Shown in pieces: positions 40,941 to 50,655 of a stretch of 64,000 nucleotides of DNA. A program made the position numbers and the translations under genes. This stretch comes from Taklimakanibacter sp049323275. GTDB taxonomy: Bacteria; Pseudomonadota; Alphaproteobacteria; Rhizobiales; Aestuariivirgaceae. The notes under the pieces were generated by a model. It saw only the letters and a list, made by a program, of their open reading frames with translations, was not told the origin of the DNA and did not search any database. The stretch is taken from assembly GCA_049323275.1 (NCBI GenBank), contig JBMOOM010000112.1, positions 1-64,000 on the forward strand, written 5' to 3'. Every line of letters begins with the position of its first letter. Position 1 is the stretch's first letter.

Positions 40941-43900
40941 ATGTCACGTGGCTTGAATCGAACCGTGGGAAGACAAGGGATGATCCGGATGAGCGCGCGC
41001 ACCACCACCGTCAGCCACTTCATAAATATCTATAGACTGTTGATCGCGCTCGCGCTGGTCGGGCTCATGGCGGCGCCGGTCCGCGCCGCGGCTCCCTTCG
41101 TCGTCGACAACTATTCTTATGCAGCGGACAATTACCGCGAGACGATCGCCAAGATCGCCAAGACCCTCAAGAAGACCGAGGCCGACCTGCAACAGGAGCT
41201 CGACGCGGCCGTCGAGCAAGGCAACAACCGAACCGCCGCGCAAGTGGTCGAGCAGCTCCTGGCCCTCAAGCCCGATGATCAGGCCAACTGGCAGAAGCTC
41301 GCCGATTTCCTGCTCGTCGCCGAACCGTTCAACTCGCAGGACGGCTATGAACTGCCGACGCTGGCGCTCGGCGCCGCGATCCGGGCCTATCAGCTCTCCG
41401 GCGGCAACGACCAGAAGGCGGCGGCGCTCAACGGCATCGCCCAGGCGCTGGTCAAGCGCCAGGACTGGCGTCCGGCGCTCAACGCCTATCGCGCCAGCCT
41501 CGAGCTCGTCGAGAATGCCGATATCCGCAAGACCTATGAGGAGTTGCGCAAGGTCCATGGCTTCCGCATCACCGACTACACGGTCGAAAGCGATGCGCCG
41601 CAGCCGCGCCTGTGCTTCCAGTTCTCCGATCCGCTCGCCAATTCGGTCAGCGACTTCGCGCCCTATTTCACGCAGGATCCGGGCCCCATCTCGGCGGTGA
41701 CCGTCGATGGCAGCAAGTTGTGCATCGAAGGCCTCAAGCATGGCGAGCGCTACAAGGTCACGGTGCGCCAGGGCCTGCCCTCGTCGGTCGACGAAAGCCT
41801 GCTCGACAATGCCGACTATGAAATCTATGTGCGCGACCGCTCGCCTTCGGTGCAGTTCGTCGGCAAGTCCTATGTGCTGCCGCGCACCGGCCAGAGCGGC
41901 ATTCCGCTCGTCTCGGTGAACACGACCAAGGCCAAGCTCCAGCTGTATCGCATCGGCGACCGCAGCCTGCTGTCGGCGGTGGGCGGCAATTTCCTCGAGC
42001 AGCTCTATGGCTACCAGGCCGGCGACATCGCCCGCAGCAAGGGCCAGAAGGTCTGGGAAGGCAGCATGGACCTGGTCAGCAAGGCCAATGAGGACGTCAC
42101 CACCGCCTTCCCGGTGGACGAAGCCCTCGGCAAGATCGCGCCCGGCCTCTATGTAATGACGGCGCAGGCCGGCGACATCGTATCGGACGACTACAATCAG
42201 CTCGCCACCCAGTGGTTCGTCGTCTCCGATCTCGGTCTCACCACGCTCAAGGGCAAGGACGGCCTGCATGTCTCCTTGCGCTCCATCGCCTCGGCCGAGC
42301 CGCTCGCCAATGTCACCGTGCGGCTCCTCGCCCGCAACAACGAGATCCTCGGCAGCGTGAAAACGGACGCGACGGGCGTCGCCTTCTTCGAATCCGGCCT
42401 CACCAAGGGCGAGGACGGGCTCGAGCCGGCGCTGGTCGTCGCCTCCGACGACAAGGACGACTACGCCTTCATCGACATTTCGCGGCAGGCCTTCGATCTT
42501 TCCGACCGTGGGGTCACCGGCCGCGATCCGCCGGGAGCGGCAGATGCCTTCGTCTATGTCGAGCGCGGCGTCTATCGCCGCGGCGAGACCGTGCATGCCG
42601 CCCTTTTGTTGCGTGATGGCAACGCCAACCAGCTGGCCGACGTGCCGGTCACGCTGGTGGTCGAACGTCCCGACGGCGTCGAATATTCGCGCACCGTCCT
42701 CTCCGACCAGGGCGCCGGCGGCCGCGCCCTCGACATTCCGCTCATCGCCTCGGCGGCGGGCGGCACCTGGCGCGTCCTCGCTTATACCGATCCCAAGGCG
42801 CCTTCGATCGGCGAGACCAGCTTCCTCGTCGAAGACTACATTCCCGACCGCATCGAATTCGATCTCAAGGCCAATGGCACCCGCATCGACCGCAATGTCG
42901 GCGGAAGCCTCACCATCGACGGGCGCTATCTGTTCGGCGCGCCCGCCGCCGGTCTCGATATCGAAGGCGATGTCTCGGTCTCGGCCGACCACCAGCCCTT
43001 CGAGCAGTGGAAGGATTATGTCTTCGGTCTTTCGGACGAAGCCGTCGACACGGTGCAGAACAGCATCGGCGACATGGCCCAGACCGACGACAAGGGCCAT
43101 GCCGAGATCGCCATGCCATTGCCGCAGCTGCCGACGACGACGCGTCCGCTCAAGGCGAATTTCACCATCCGCCTCAAGGAAGCGGGCGGGCGCGGCGTGG
43201 TGCGCACCGCGTCGCTGCCGATCGCCGCCACCGGCAACATGCTGGGGCTGAAGCAGCAAGGCGAGGCCGGCGAAGGCGGCCAGGCCGTCTTCAACGCCAT
43301 CGCCGTCGATCCGGAAGGCAAGCCGGTCGCGGTGAAAGGCGCCAGCTGGGTGCTCAAGCGCCTGACCACGACCTATCAGTGGTACAAGACCGACAATCGC
43401 TGGAGCTACGAAGCCGTCACCACGGCGCGCAAGGTGACCGGCGGCACGGTGGATATCGCCGCCGACAAGCCGGCGCAGATCAGCGCGCCGGTGCAGTGGG
43501 GCCAGTACCGGCTCGAAATCGCCGGCGACGCTCTGGCGCCGTCCTCGGCCAGCTTCTATGCCGGATACTACGTCTCCGAAAAAGCCAATACGCCGGACAT
43601 GCTGCCGGTGGCGCTCGACCGGACCTCGGTCAAGACCGGCGACACGCTGCAGGTCAAGATCGATGCCCGCTTCGCCGGCAAGGCCGCGGTGCAGGTGGTG
43701 GGCGAGAAGCTCTACTCCTCGCAGCTCATCGACGTCCCCGACAACGGCACCACGGTGCCGGTCACGGTCGGCAAGGACTGGGGCACCGGCGCCTATGTCG
43801 TCGTCACCCATTTCCGGCCGATGGATGTCGCGGCCAAGCGCATGCCGACGCGTTCGATCGGGCTCGCCTGGTTCGGCATCGATCGCGAGGAGCGCACCCT

Positions 43901-46196
43901 CAAGGTGGCGCTGACACCGCCCGGGGTGATGAAGCCGCGCCAGACGCTGCGCGTGCCTGTGAAGATCGCCGGCCTCGCCGGCGAGAAGGCCTATGTCACG
44001 GTGGCCGCCGTCGATGTCGGCATCCTCAATCTCACCGGCTACAAGCCGCCCGAGCCGGAGACCTATTATTACGGGCAGAAGCGTCTGTCGGCCGAGCTCT
44101 ATGACATCTATGGCCAACTGATCGACGGCATGGGCGCCAATCGCGGGCCCATCCGTTCGGGCGGCGACGGCGGCGCCGGCAACTTCCAGAGCCCGCCGCC
44201 GACACAGGCGCCGCTGGCTCTGTTCTCCGGCATCGTCGAGGTGGCGGCGGACGGCACGGCGGAAGTGCCTTTCGACATTCCCGCTTTCAACGGCACCATC
44301 CGCGTGATGGCGGTGGCGTGGACGCCGACCAAGGTCGGCCATGCCTCGGTCGATGTGATCGCGCGCGATCCGGTGGTGATCGCCGGCACGCTGCCGCGCT
44401 TCCTGGGCTCAGGCGACAAGTCGCGCCTGCGCCTCGATTTCCTCAATGCCGAAGCCGCACCTGGCGATTATACGCTGGCGGTCACGGTCGACGGTCCGCT
44501 CGGCGCCGATGCCGCGATGCTCCATCAGACGGTGAAGATCGGCGCCGTGGGGTCGCGCGCGCCGGTGAGCATCCCGATCACCGCGACCGGCATCGGCACG
44601 GCGCGGCTCACCGCGACGCTGTCGGGTCCGGGCGATGTGCAGATCGACCAGAGCTTCACCCTCGGCATCGTGCCGGCCAATCCGCCGGTGACGCGCCGCA
44701 TGGTGCATACGCTCGATCCCAAGGGCGGCCTCACCGTGAGCAAGGATCTGGTCGCCGAGATGGTGCCTGGCACCGGCGCCGTGTCGCTGTCGGTCGGCCC
44801 GCTGAGCGCGCTCGATGTGCCGGGCCTCCTGCGCGAGCTCGACCGCTATCCCTATGGCTGCTCGGAGCAGCTGGTCAGCCGCGCCATGCCGCTGCTCTAT
44901 CTTTCCGAGCTCGGCGGCAATGACATCGATCTCGACGGCTCGGTGAAGGACCGGCTCGCCGATACGGTGCAGCGCCTCCTGGCGCGCCAGGACTCGAATG
45001 GCGCCTTCGGCCTGTGGAACTCCTATAGCGGCGATCTGTGGCTGTCGGCCTATGTGACCGACTTCCTGCTCCGGGCCCGCGAGAAGGGCTATGCGGTGCC
45101 GGAAGGCGCGCTCAGCCAGGCGGTCGACTATCTGCGCAACCAGGTCGGCAACTCGCCCTATGTGGAACGGGGCCGCGGCGAGGACATCGCCTATGCGCTC
45201 TACACGCTGGCGCGCGCCGGCCGGGCTCCCGCCGGCGATCTGAAATACTTCGCCGACACCAAGATCGACCAGTTCGGCACCGCCATGGCGCGCGCGCAGA
45301 TCGCCGCCGCTCTCGGCATGCTCGGCGACAAGCCGCGCGCCGGCGAGGCGTTCCAGTCGGCGGCCGACGCCCTCAAGGCCGAGGTCGATGGGACCAGTAC
45401 CGTCGCCTGGAACTATTATGGCTCGCCGCTGCGCAATGCCGCCGCGATCGTGGCCCTGGCGGAGAACGGCAATGCCAGCCCGCCGGTGATCCAGGCGGCG
45501 CTCAAGGTGATCGGCGACGAGCGCGCCAAATATCGCTATGCCTCGACCCAGGAAATGACCTGGATGGTGCTGGCGGCGCGCAGCATCGTCGATCAGGCCC
45601 GCTCGGTCAGGCTCACTGTCGACGGCTCCGCGCATCAGGGCGCCCTCTACAAGGTCTATCGCGGCGGCAATCTCGATCAGGAGCACAAGGTCAGCAATGA
45701 AGGCGACACGCCGCTCCAGGCCGTGGTCGCGGTCTCGGGCGCGCCGACGGTGGCCGAGCCGCCCTCGTCCAACGGCATGACGCTGCTGCGCATCTACTAC
45801 ACGCTCGACGGCACGCCGGTGGATCCGGCGCAGGTCAAGCAGAATACGCGGCTCGTCGTCGTGCTCAGCGCGAGCCGCGACGGCAACGACCAGACCGGAA
45901 ACTTCCTGATGGTCGATCGTCTGCCGGCCGGCCTCGAGATCGAGAACCCGACGCTCGTCGCGACCGGCAGCACCGCGAGCCTGTCGTGGCTCACCGATCT
46001 GACCGGCGTGACCTATACCGAGTTCCGCGACGACCGTTTCGTCGCGGCCTTCACGGATCAGAGCGCCAAGGTCGCCTATATCGTCCGCGCCGTGGCGCCG
46101 GGGCAGTACACGCTGCCGGGCGCCACCGTCGAGGACATGTACCGGCCCGACCGCAATGCCGTGATCGCCACCACGTCGATGACGGTGACGGAATAA
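40941..46196 (+). CDS. Alpha-2-macroglobulin family protein (YfhM-like)
   Basis: 1751 residues. A Sec signal segment (LLIALALVGLMAAPVRAAA) near residues 34-52 exports it; starts at 40980 or 40989 would shorten the N-terminal arm. MG domains fill about 200-1200; the thioester motif CSEQ is at 1307-1310, with the helical TED domain after it. Macroglobulins trap attacking proteases in the periplasm. E. coli YfhM is a lipoprotein; here the cleavage region has Ala, not a lipobox Cys, so it should be soluble. pbpC follows within 10 bp, the classic partnership for cell-wall defence and repair. Confidence 0.93.
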   Translation: MSRGLNRTVGRQGMIRMSARTTTVSHFINIYRLLIALALVGLMAAPVRAAAPFVVDNYSYAADNYRETIAKIAKTLKKTEADLQQELDAAVEQGNNRTAAQVVEQLLALKPDDQANWQKLADFLLVAEPFNSQDGYELPTLALGAAIRAYQLSGGNDQKAAALNGIAQALVKRQDWRPALNAYRASLELVENADIRKTYEELRKVHGFRITDYTVESDAPQPRLCFQFSDPLANSVSDFAPYFTQDPGPISAVTVDGSKLCIEGLKHGERYKVTVRQGLPSSVDESLLDNADYEIYVRDRSPSVQFVGKSYVLPRTGQSGIPLVSVNTTKAKLQLYRIGDRSLLSAVGGNFLEQLYGYQAGDIARSKGQKVWEGSMDLVSKANEDVTTAFPVDEALGKIAPGLYVMTAQAGDIVSDDYNQLATQWFVVSDLGLTTLKGKDGLHVSLRSIASAEPLANVTVRLLARNNEILGSVKTDATGVAFFESGLTKGEDGLEPALVVASDDKDDYAFIDISRQAFDLSDRGVTGRDPPGAADAFVYVERGVYRRGETVHAALLLRDGNANQLADVPVTLVVERPDGVEYSRTVLSDQGAGGRALDIPLIASAAGGTWRVLAYTDPKAPSIGETSFLVEDYIPDRIEFDLKANGTRIDRNVGGSLTIDGRYLFGAPAAGLDIEGDVSVSADHQPFEQWKDYVFGLSDEAVDTVQNSIGDMAQTDDKGHAEIAMPLPQLPTTTRPLKANFTIRLKEAGGRGVVRTASLPIAATGNMLGLKQQGEAGEGGQAVFNAIAVDPEGKPVAVKGASWVLKRLTTTYQWYKTDNRWSYEAVTTARKVTGGTVDIAADKPAQISAPVQWGQYRLEIAGDALAPSSASFYAGYYVSEKANTPDMLPVALDRTSVKTGDTLQVKIDARFAGKAAVQVVGEKLYSSQLIDVPDNGTTVPVTVGKDWGTGAYVVVTHFRPMDVAAKRMPTRSIGLAWFGIDREERTLKVALTPPGVMKPRQTLRVPVKIAGLAGEKAYVTVAAVDVGILNLTGYKPPEPETYYYGQKRLSAELYDIYGQLIDGMGANRGPIRSGGDGGAGNFQSPPPTQAPLALFSGIVEVAADGTAEVPFDIPAFNGTIRVMAVAWTPTKVGHASVDVIARDPVVIAGTLPRFLGSGDKSRLRLDFLNAEAAPGDYTLAVTVDGPLGADAAMLHQTVKIGAVGSRAPVSIPITATGIGTARLTATLSGPGDVQIDQSFTLGIVPANPPVTRRMVHTLDPKGGLTVSKDLVAEMVPGTGAVSLSVGPLSALDVPGLLRELDRYPYGCSEQLVSRAMPLLYLSELGGNDIDLDGSVKDRLADTVQRLLARQDSNGAFGLWNSYSGDLWLSAYVTDFLLRAREKGYAVPEGALSQAVDYLRNQVGNSPYVERGRGEDIAYALYTLARAGRAPAGDLKYFADTKIDQFGTAMARAQIAAALGMLGDKPRAGEAFQSAADALKAEVDGTSTVAWNYYGSPLRNAAAIVALAENGNASPPVIQAALKVIGDERAKYRYASTQEMTWMVLAARSIVDQARSVRLTVDGSAHQGALYKVYRGGNLDQEHKVSNEGDTPLQAVVAVSGAPTVAEPPSSNGMTLLRIYYTLDGTPVDPAQVKQNTRLVVVLSASRDGNDQTGNFLMVDRLPAGLEIENPTLVATGSTASLSWLTDLTGVTYTEFRDDRFVAAFTDQSAKVAYIVRAVAPGQYTLPGATVEDMYRPDRNAVIATTSMTVTE

Positions 46197-46206
46197 GGTG
46201 CCGCTC

Positions 46207-48354
46207 ATGCGCCAGCGTGCGCGCGACGAGAAAGACAAGACGGAGCGCCGGCGCGGCCGGCGTTTCCAGCTCCTCTGCGCCGCCGTCTTCACGACGATCC
46301 TCGCGGTGAATGCCGGCGGCTTCGTCTTGTCGGAAGCGATGAAGCGCCTGGGGCCGCTGTCGCTCGGTGAAAATCTGAGCTATTCGCCGCTGGTGCTCGA
46401 TCGCGACGGCAAGCTGCTGCGCCCCTTCACGACAGAGGACGGATACTGGCGGCTGCCGGCGAAAGCCGACGAGGTCGACCGGCGCTTCCTGGCGATGCTC
46501 ATCGCCTATGAGGACAAGCGCTTCTATGCGCATTATGGCGTCGATCCGGCAGCGATGTTGCGGGCCGCCTGGCAGTTCGCCTGGCATGGCCGCATCGTCT
46601 CGGGCGGATCGACCATCACCATGCAGGTGGCGCGCCTGCTCGAGCCGCGCCCCGAGCGCACGCTCGGCGCCAAATTCGCCGAGATGATCCGGGCCGTGCA
46701 GATCGAAAGCCGGCTGAGCAAGGACGAGATCCTGTCGCTCTATCTGGCGCTCGCGCCCTATGGCGGCAATCTCGAAGGCACGCGCGCCGCGGCGCTCGCT
46801 TATTTCGGCAAGGAGCCGCGGCATCTCTCGGCCGCCGAGGCGGCGCTGCTGGTGGCCTTGCCGCAGGCGCCGGAGACGCGCCGGCCCGACCGCTTCCCGA
46901 AGACGGCGCGCGCCGCGCGCGACCGCGTGCTGAGGCTCCTGATGGCCAAGGGCCTCGTCAATGAAGATCAGGTGCTGGCGGCCGAAGCGGAGCCCGCCCC
47001 CGACGGACGCCAGCTGTTTCCGCTCCACGCCGCCCATCTCGCCGAGCGCCTGGTGAAGCAGGACCGCGTGGCGAAAAAGAGAATCAACATCGTCGAGACG
47101 ACGACGATCTCGCGCCCCTTGCAGGAGCAGCTCGAAACCCTGGCGCGCGAGCGGGCGCTGGCGCTCGGCGGAAAAATCTCGGTCGCCATCATCGCCCTCG
47201 ACAATGCCACCGGCGAGGTCCGCGCCCATGTCGGCGGCGTCGGTTATTTCGACAAGGGACGCGCCGGCCAGATCGATCTCGCGCAGGCGCTGCGCTCGCC
47301 GGGCTCCACCCTGAAGCCGTTCATCTATGGCCTCGCTTTCGAGGACGGCCTCGCCCATCCCGAGACGCTGGTCGACGACCGGCCGATGCGCTTCGGCATC
47401 TACCGGCCGGAGAATTTCGACGAGGCCTTCCAGGGCACGGTCACCATGCGCCGGGCGCTGCAGCAGTCGCTCAACATGCCGGCGGTGCTGCTCCTCAATG
47501 CGCTCGGCCCCAACCGGCTGATCGCGCGCATGACGAATGCCGGCGCCGCGCCGAAACTGCCAGCCGATGCGGCGCCGGGCCTCGCCGTCGGTCTGGGCGG
47601 CGCCGGCGTCAAGCTCACCGATCTGGCGACGCTTTATCTCGCGCTGGCGCGCGAAGGCGAGGCCTTGCCGATCATCTGGCGCAAGCAGGACCGGGCCACC
47701 GCCGCGGCGCCGCGCCGGCTGTTCGACAAGGCGGCGGCCTGGCAGGTCGGCGACGTGCTGATAGACGCCCCGCCGCCGCTCAATGCGCTGCCCGGCCGGA
47801 TCGCCTACAAGACCGGCACGTCCTATGGCTATCGCGATGCCTGGGCGGTCGGCTATGACGGCGCCAACACCGTCGCCGTCTGGGTCGGCCGGCCCGACAA
47901 CGAGCCGGTCTCCAATCTCGTCGGCCGCACCGCCGCAGCGCCGATCCTCTTCGACGCCTTCACCCGCATCGCCGAGAAGCGCACGCCCTTGCCGCCGGCG
48001 CCGGAAGGCGTGCTGTTCGCCCGCACCACGGACCTGCCGCCGGCGCTGCAGCGCTTCCGGCCCAACAGCCTGCCGGAGATCGCATCGTCCGGGCCCGGCG
48101 ATGCGCCGCTGGTCATCTCGTTTCCGCCCAACGGCGCCCGGGTGGAGCTTTCGGGCGAGGCGAGCGACATCGGCCTGGCGCTCAAGGCCATGGGCGGTGC
48201 GCCGCCTTTCACCTGGTTCGCCGACGGTCTGCCGATCGTCACCGGCGAAGCGCGCCGTGAGACCTGGTGGGAAGCCCCGGCCAAGGGCTTCGCCCGCCTG
48301 TCGGTCATCGACGCGCAGGGGCACACCGCGAGCGTCCAGGTAAGGCTGGATTAG
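46207..48354 (+). CDS. pbpC: Penicillin-binding protein 1C
   Basis: 715 residues from ATG 46207 (AAGGTG upstream); GTG 46198 is an alternative. One N-terminal helix, then a glycosyltransferase GT51 domain (EDKRFYAHYGVDP, GGSTITMQVARLL), a transpeptidase domain with SxxK at Ser367 (PGSTLKPF) and KTG in YKTGTSYGYRDAW, and a C-terminal PBP1C domain (about 620-715). It polymerises and crosslinks peptidoglycan. Second gene of the macroglobulin operon. Confidence 0.95.
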   Translation: MRQRARDEKDKTERRRGRRFQLLCAAVFTTILAVNAGGFVLSEAMKRLGPLSLGENLSYSPLVLDRDGKLLRPFTTEDGYWRLPAKADEVDRRFLAMLIAYEDKRFYAHYGVDPAAMLRAAWQFAWHGRIVSGGSTITMQVARLLEPRPERTLGAKFAEMIRAVQIESRLSKDEILSLYLALAPYGGNLEGTRAAALAYFGKEPRHLSAAEAALLVALPQAPETRRPDRFPKTARAARDRVLRLLMAKGLVNEDQVLAAEAEPAPDGRQLFPLHAAHLAERLVKQDRVAKKRINIVETTTISRPLQEQLETLARERALALGGKISVAIIALDNATGEVRAHVGGVGYFDKGRAGQIDLAQALRSPGSTLKPFIYGLAFEDGLAHPETLVDDRPMRFGIYRPENFDEAFQGTVTMRRALQQSLNMPAVLLLNALGPNRLIARMTNAGAAPKLPADAAPGLAVGLGGAGVKLTDLATLYLALAREGEALPIIWRKQDRATAAAPRRLFDKAAAWQVGDVLIDAPPPLNALPGRIAYKTGTSYGYRDAWAVGYDGANTVAVWVGRPDNEPVSNLVGRTAAAPILFDAFTRIAEKRTPLPPAPEGVLFARTTDLPPALQRFRPNSLPEIASSGPGDAPLVISFPPNGARVELSGEASDIGLALKAMGGAPPFTWFADGLPIVTGEARRETWWEAPAKGFARLSVIDAQGHTASVQVRLD

Positions 48355-48367
48355 TCCTGAGTCCTCG

Positions 48368-48466
48368 CCCTCAGGTGCGAGCGAAGCGAGCCTCGAAGGG
48401 TTGGTGCGGCAAACTCGCTCTATCCTGATGGATGCGTCGAGGCCCGGCTGCGCCGGGCGCCTCAGC
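48368..48466. repeat. Intergenic palindromic repeat, family B copy 2
   Basis: CCCTCAGGTGCGAGCGAAGCGAGC.. to GGGCGCCTCAGC, with TCCTGATGGATGCGTCGAGG inside. The same modules appear at 24831-24937. It lies between convergent genes. Confidence 0.55.
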
Positions 48467-48493
48467 ATGCGGGATGTCGGAAAGGATATCGCC

Positions 48494-49666
48494 TTAGATC
48501 ACATTGCGCTCGAAGAGCGGCGCTTTTTTTGCGATGCGGGCGAAGCCGAAGCGGGCGAGATCGATGCTGCGATAGCCGCCATGGATGACGAGCTCGGCCA
48601 GCGCGTTGCCGGCGCCAGGCCCTTGCTGCAGGCCGTGGCCGGAGAAGCCGTTGGCGAAGAGGAAATTGGCGAGCTCCGGATGCGGGCCGATCACCGCGTT
48701 CTGGTCGAGCGCGTTGTAGTCGTAATGGCCGACCCAGGCATTGACGACCTTGATCGCCTCGAAGGCCGGCACGCGGCCGGCGAGCCTTTCCCAGATATGC
48801 TCCTCGAACCAGGAGTAATCGACGTCCCAGCTCAGATCCTGGGGCTCGTCGGCTTCGTCGGGCGACAGGCCGCAGATGAATTGCTGGCCCTCGGGGCGGA
48901 AATAGATGCCGGAAATATCGACGGTGAGCGGCGCCTTGTGCAGCGCCTCGGTGGCGCCCGGACAATCGAGGACATAGACATAGCGCTTGCGCGGGCCGAC
49001 CGGCAGGTCGATGCCGGCCATGCGGGCAAGCGCGCCCGCGCCGGTGCCGCCGGCATTGACGAGCGTGCCGCAGCCGATCTCGGTGCCGTCGGCGAGCGTC
49101 ACCGACGCCGCCTTCCCGGCGGCGGTCTTCACCGCCTTGACCTCGCCCGCAATGATCTCGACGCCGCGTGAAGCGGCCGCCTTGCGGAACAGGCTCATCA
49201 AAGAATAGGGATCGAGCCAGCCTTCGCCGCTTTTGCCGAAGCAGCCGAGCACCAGGCCCTCGGTGTTGAGCCACGGGAACTGCTTCTTCAGGCCCTCCGC
49301 GTCGAGCAGCACATTGTCGGCGCCATTGGCGACCTGGACTTCATGATTCTCCGTGAGAATGGTGCGGCCGGCCTCGGAGCTCAGGATCAGATAGCCTTGC
49401 TCGCGGAAACCGACATCGGCCTCGGGGCCGAATTCGGTCTTCAGGTTCCGCAGCACGTTGAGCCCGAATTTCGACAGCTGGATATTCTCCGGCGTCGAGA
49501 ATTGCTGGCGGATGCCGCCGCAGGAGCGCGCCGTGCAGCACTGGGCATAGGTCGTGTCGCGCTCGATCAGCGCGATGGATCCGGAGAAACCGTGCTTTTT
49601 CAGGAAATAAGCCGCGCTGCTGCCGACAATGCCGCCGCCGACGATCACTACATCATAGGTCTTCAT
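48494..49666 (-). CDS. FAD-dependent oxidoreductase (DAO family)
   Basis: 390 residues from ATG 49666, which puts the dinucleotide motif VVIVGGGIVGSSAAYFL at 6-22. D-amino-acid/sarcosine/glycine oxidase type; the ARSCGGIRQQF segment after the FAD motif and the C-terminal GFSGHGLQQGPGAG with FAD-contacting glycines fit. Substrate is probably a secondary or D-amino acid. Divergent from the malyl-CoA family gene; no clear role in that pathway. Confidence 0.88.
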   Translation of the reverse strand: MKTYDVVIVGGGIVGSSAAYFLKKHGFSGSIALIERDTTYAQCCTARSCGGIRQQFSTPENIQLSKFGLNVLRNLKTEFGPEADVGFREQGYLILSSEAGRTILTENHEVQVANGADNVLLDAEGLKKQFPWLNTEGLVLGCFGKSGEGWLDPYSLMSLFRKAAASRGVEIIAGEVKAVKTAAGKAASVTLADGTEIGCGTLVNAGGTGAGALARMAGIDLPVGPRKRYVYVLDCPGATEALHKAPLTVDISGIYFRPEGQQFICGLSPDEADEPQDLSWDVDYSWFEEHIWERLAGRVPAFEAIKVVNAWVGHYDYNALDQNAVIGPHPELANFLFANGFSGHGLQQGPGAGNALAELVIHGGYRSIDLARFGFARIAKKAPLFERNVI

Positions 49667-49782
49667 GGTGACGGCACTCTGCCCAAAGCCGGCTTCCGTC
49701 TCAAGCCCCTTACCCATCGGTGAGGCTTGGCAGATATGAAGAGAATGAATAGGGTCACCCCGCAAATTCAGCAAAGGTGACC

Positions 49783-50655
49783 ATGACGATCAGACCTCGC
49801 CGCAGTGTTCTCTATATGCCGGGCGCCAATGACCGGGCGCTGGAGAAAGCCCGGACCCTTCCCGCCGACGCGCTCATCCTCGATCTGGAGGATTCGGTCG
49901 CCCCCGAGGCCAAGCCCCAGGCCCGCGACAAGGTGGCCCAGGCGGTAAAAGGCGGCGGCTATGGAAAACGCGAGCTGGTCATCCGCGTCAACGCGCTGGA
50001 CACACCCTGGGGCGCCGACGACCTCAAGGCCGCGGCCAAAGTCGGTCCGGATGCGATCCTGGTGCCGAAAGTCTCACGCCCCGGCGACATCGTCAGCGCC
50101 GCCAAGGTGCTGAAGGCCTGCGGCGCTCCGGCGCATACGCGGCTGTGGGCGATGATGGAGACGCCGCTCGCCATCCTCAATGCGCGCGATATCGCTGGTG
50201 TCGCCGCCGATGCCGATCAGCGCTTCGCCTGCCTGGTGCTCGGCACCAATGATCTGCTCAAGGAATCACGGGCGCGGGCGCTGGGCGACCGCTTCGCCAT
50301 CGTGCCGTGGCTGGCTGCGAGTGTTCTTGCTGCACGTGCGTTCGGCCTCGACGTCATCGACGGCGTCTATAACGACTTCAAGGACGAGCAGGGCTTCCGC
50401 GCCGAATGCGAGCAGGGCCGCACGCTCGGCATGGACGGCAAGACGCTCATCCATCCCTCGCAGGTCGAGCCCTGCAACGAGATCTTCTCGCCGAGCGCCG
50501 ATGAGGTGTCGTGGTCACGCAAGGTCATCGCGGCTTTCGCGCTGCCGGAGCATCAGGGCAAGGGCGTCATCACGGTCGACGGCCGCATGGTCGAAAGGCT
50601 GCATCTGGTGATGGCCGAGCGCGTCGTCGCCATCGCGGAAGCGATCGCCCCGTGA
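49783..50655 (+). CDS. CoA ester lyase, HpcH/HpaI-CitE family (possibly (3S)-malyl-CoA thioesterase)
   Basis: 290 residues from ATG 49783. Family motifs: RRSVLYMPGANDRALEKA at the N-terminus, ILDLEDSVAPEAK with the metal-binding Glu/Asp, MMETPLAILN, and GMDGKTLIHPSQ. It resembles the Mcl2 thioesterase branch of the ethylmalonyl-CoA pathway more than the longer Mcl1 lyase, but the two share these motifs. Its stop overlaps the start of the DUF5063 gene, which in turn overlaps mch: one operon. Confidence 0.85.
   Translation: MTIRPRRSVLYMPGANDRALEKARTLPADALILDLEDSVAPEAKPQARDKVAQAVKGGGYGKRELVIRVNALDTPWGADDLKAAAKVGPDAILVPKVSRPGDIVSAAKVLKACGAPAHTRLWAMMETPLAILNARDIAGVAADADQRFACLVLGTNDLLKESRARALGDRFAIVPWLAASVLAARAFGLDVIDGVYNDFKDEQGFRAECEQGRTLGMDGKTLIHPSQVEPCNEIFSPSADEVSWSRKVIAAFALPEHQGKGVITVDGRMVERLHLVMAERVVAIAEAIAP

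Noticed and set aside
40944..44342. Antisense frame of 1132 codons opposite the macroglobulin gene
   Set aside because: It mirrors a long GC-rich coding gene; its composition is Arg/Ala/Asp/His-rich with no recognisable fold. The sense gene has a signal peptide, domains and the thioester motif.
44409..48468. Long minus-strand frames opposite the macroglobulin and pbpC genes
   Set aside because: Same antisense artefact; the sense frames carry clear catalytic motifs.
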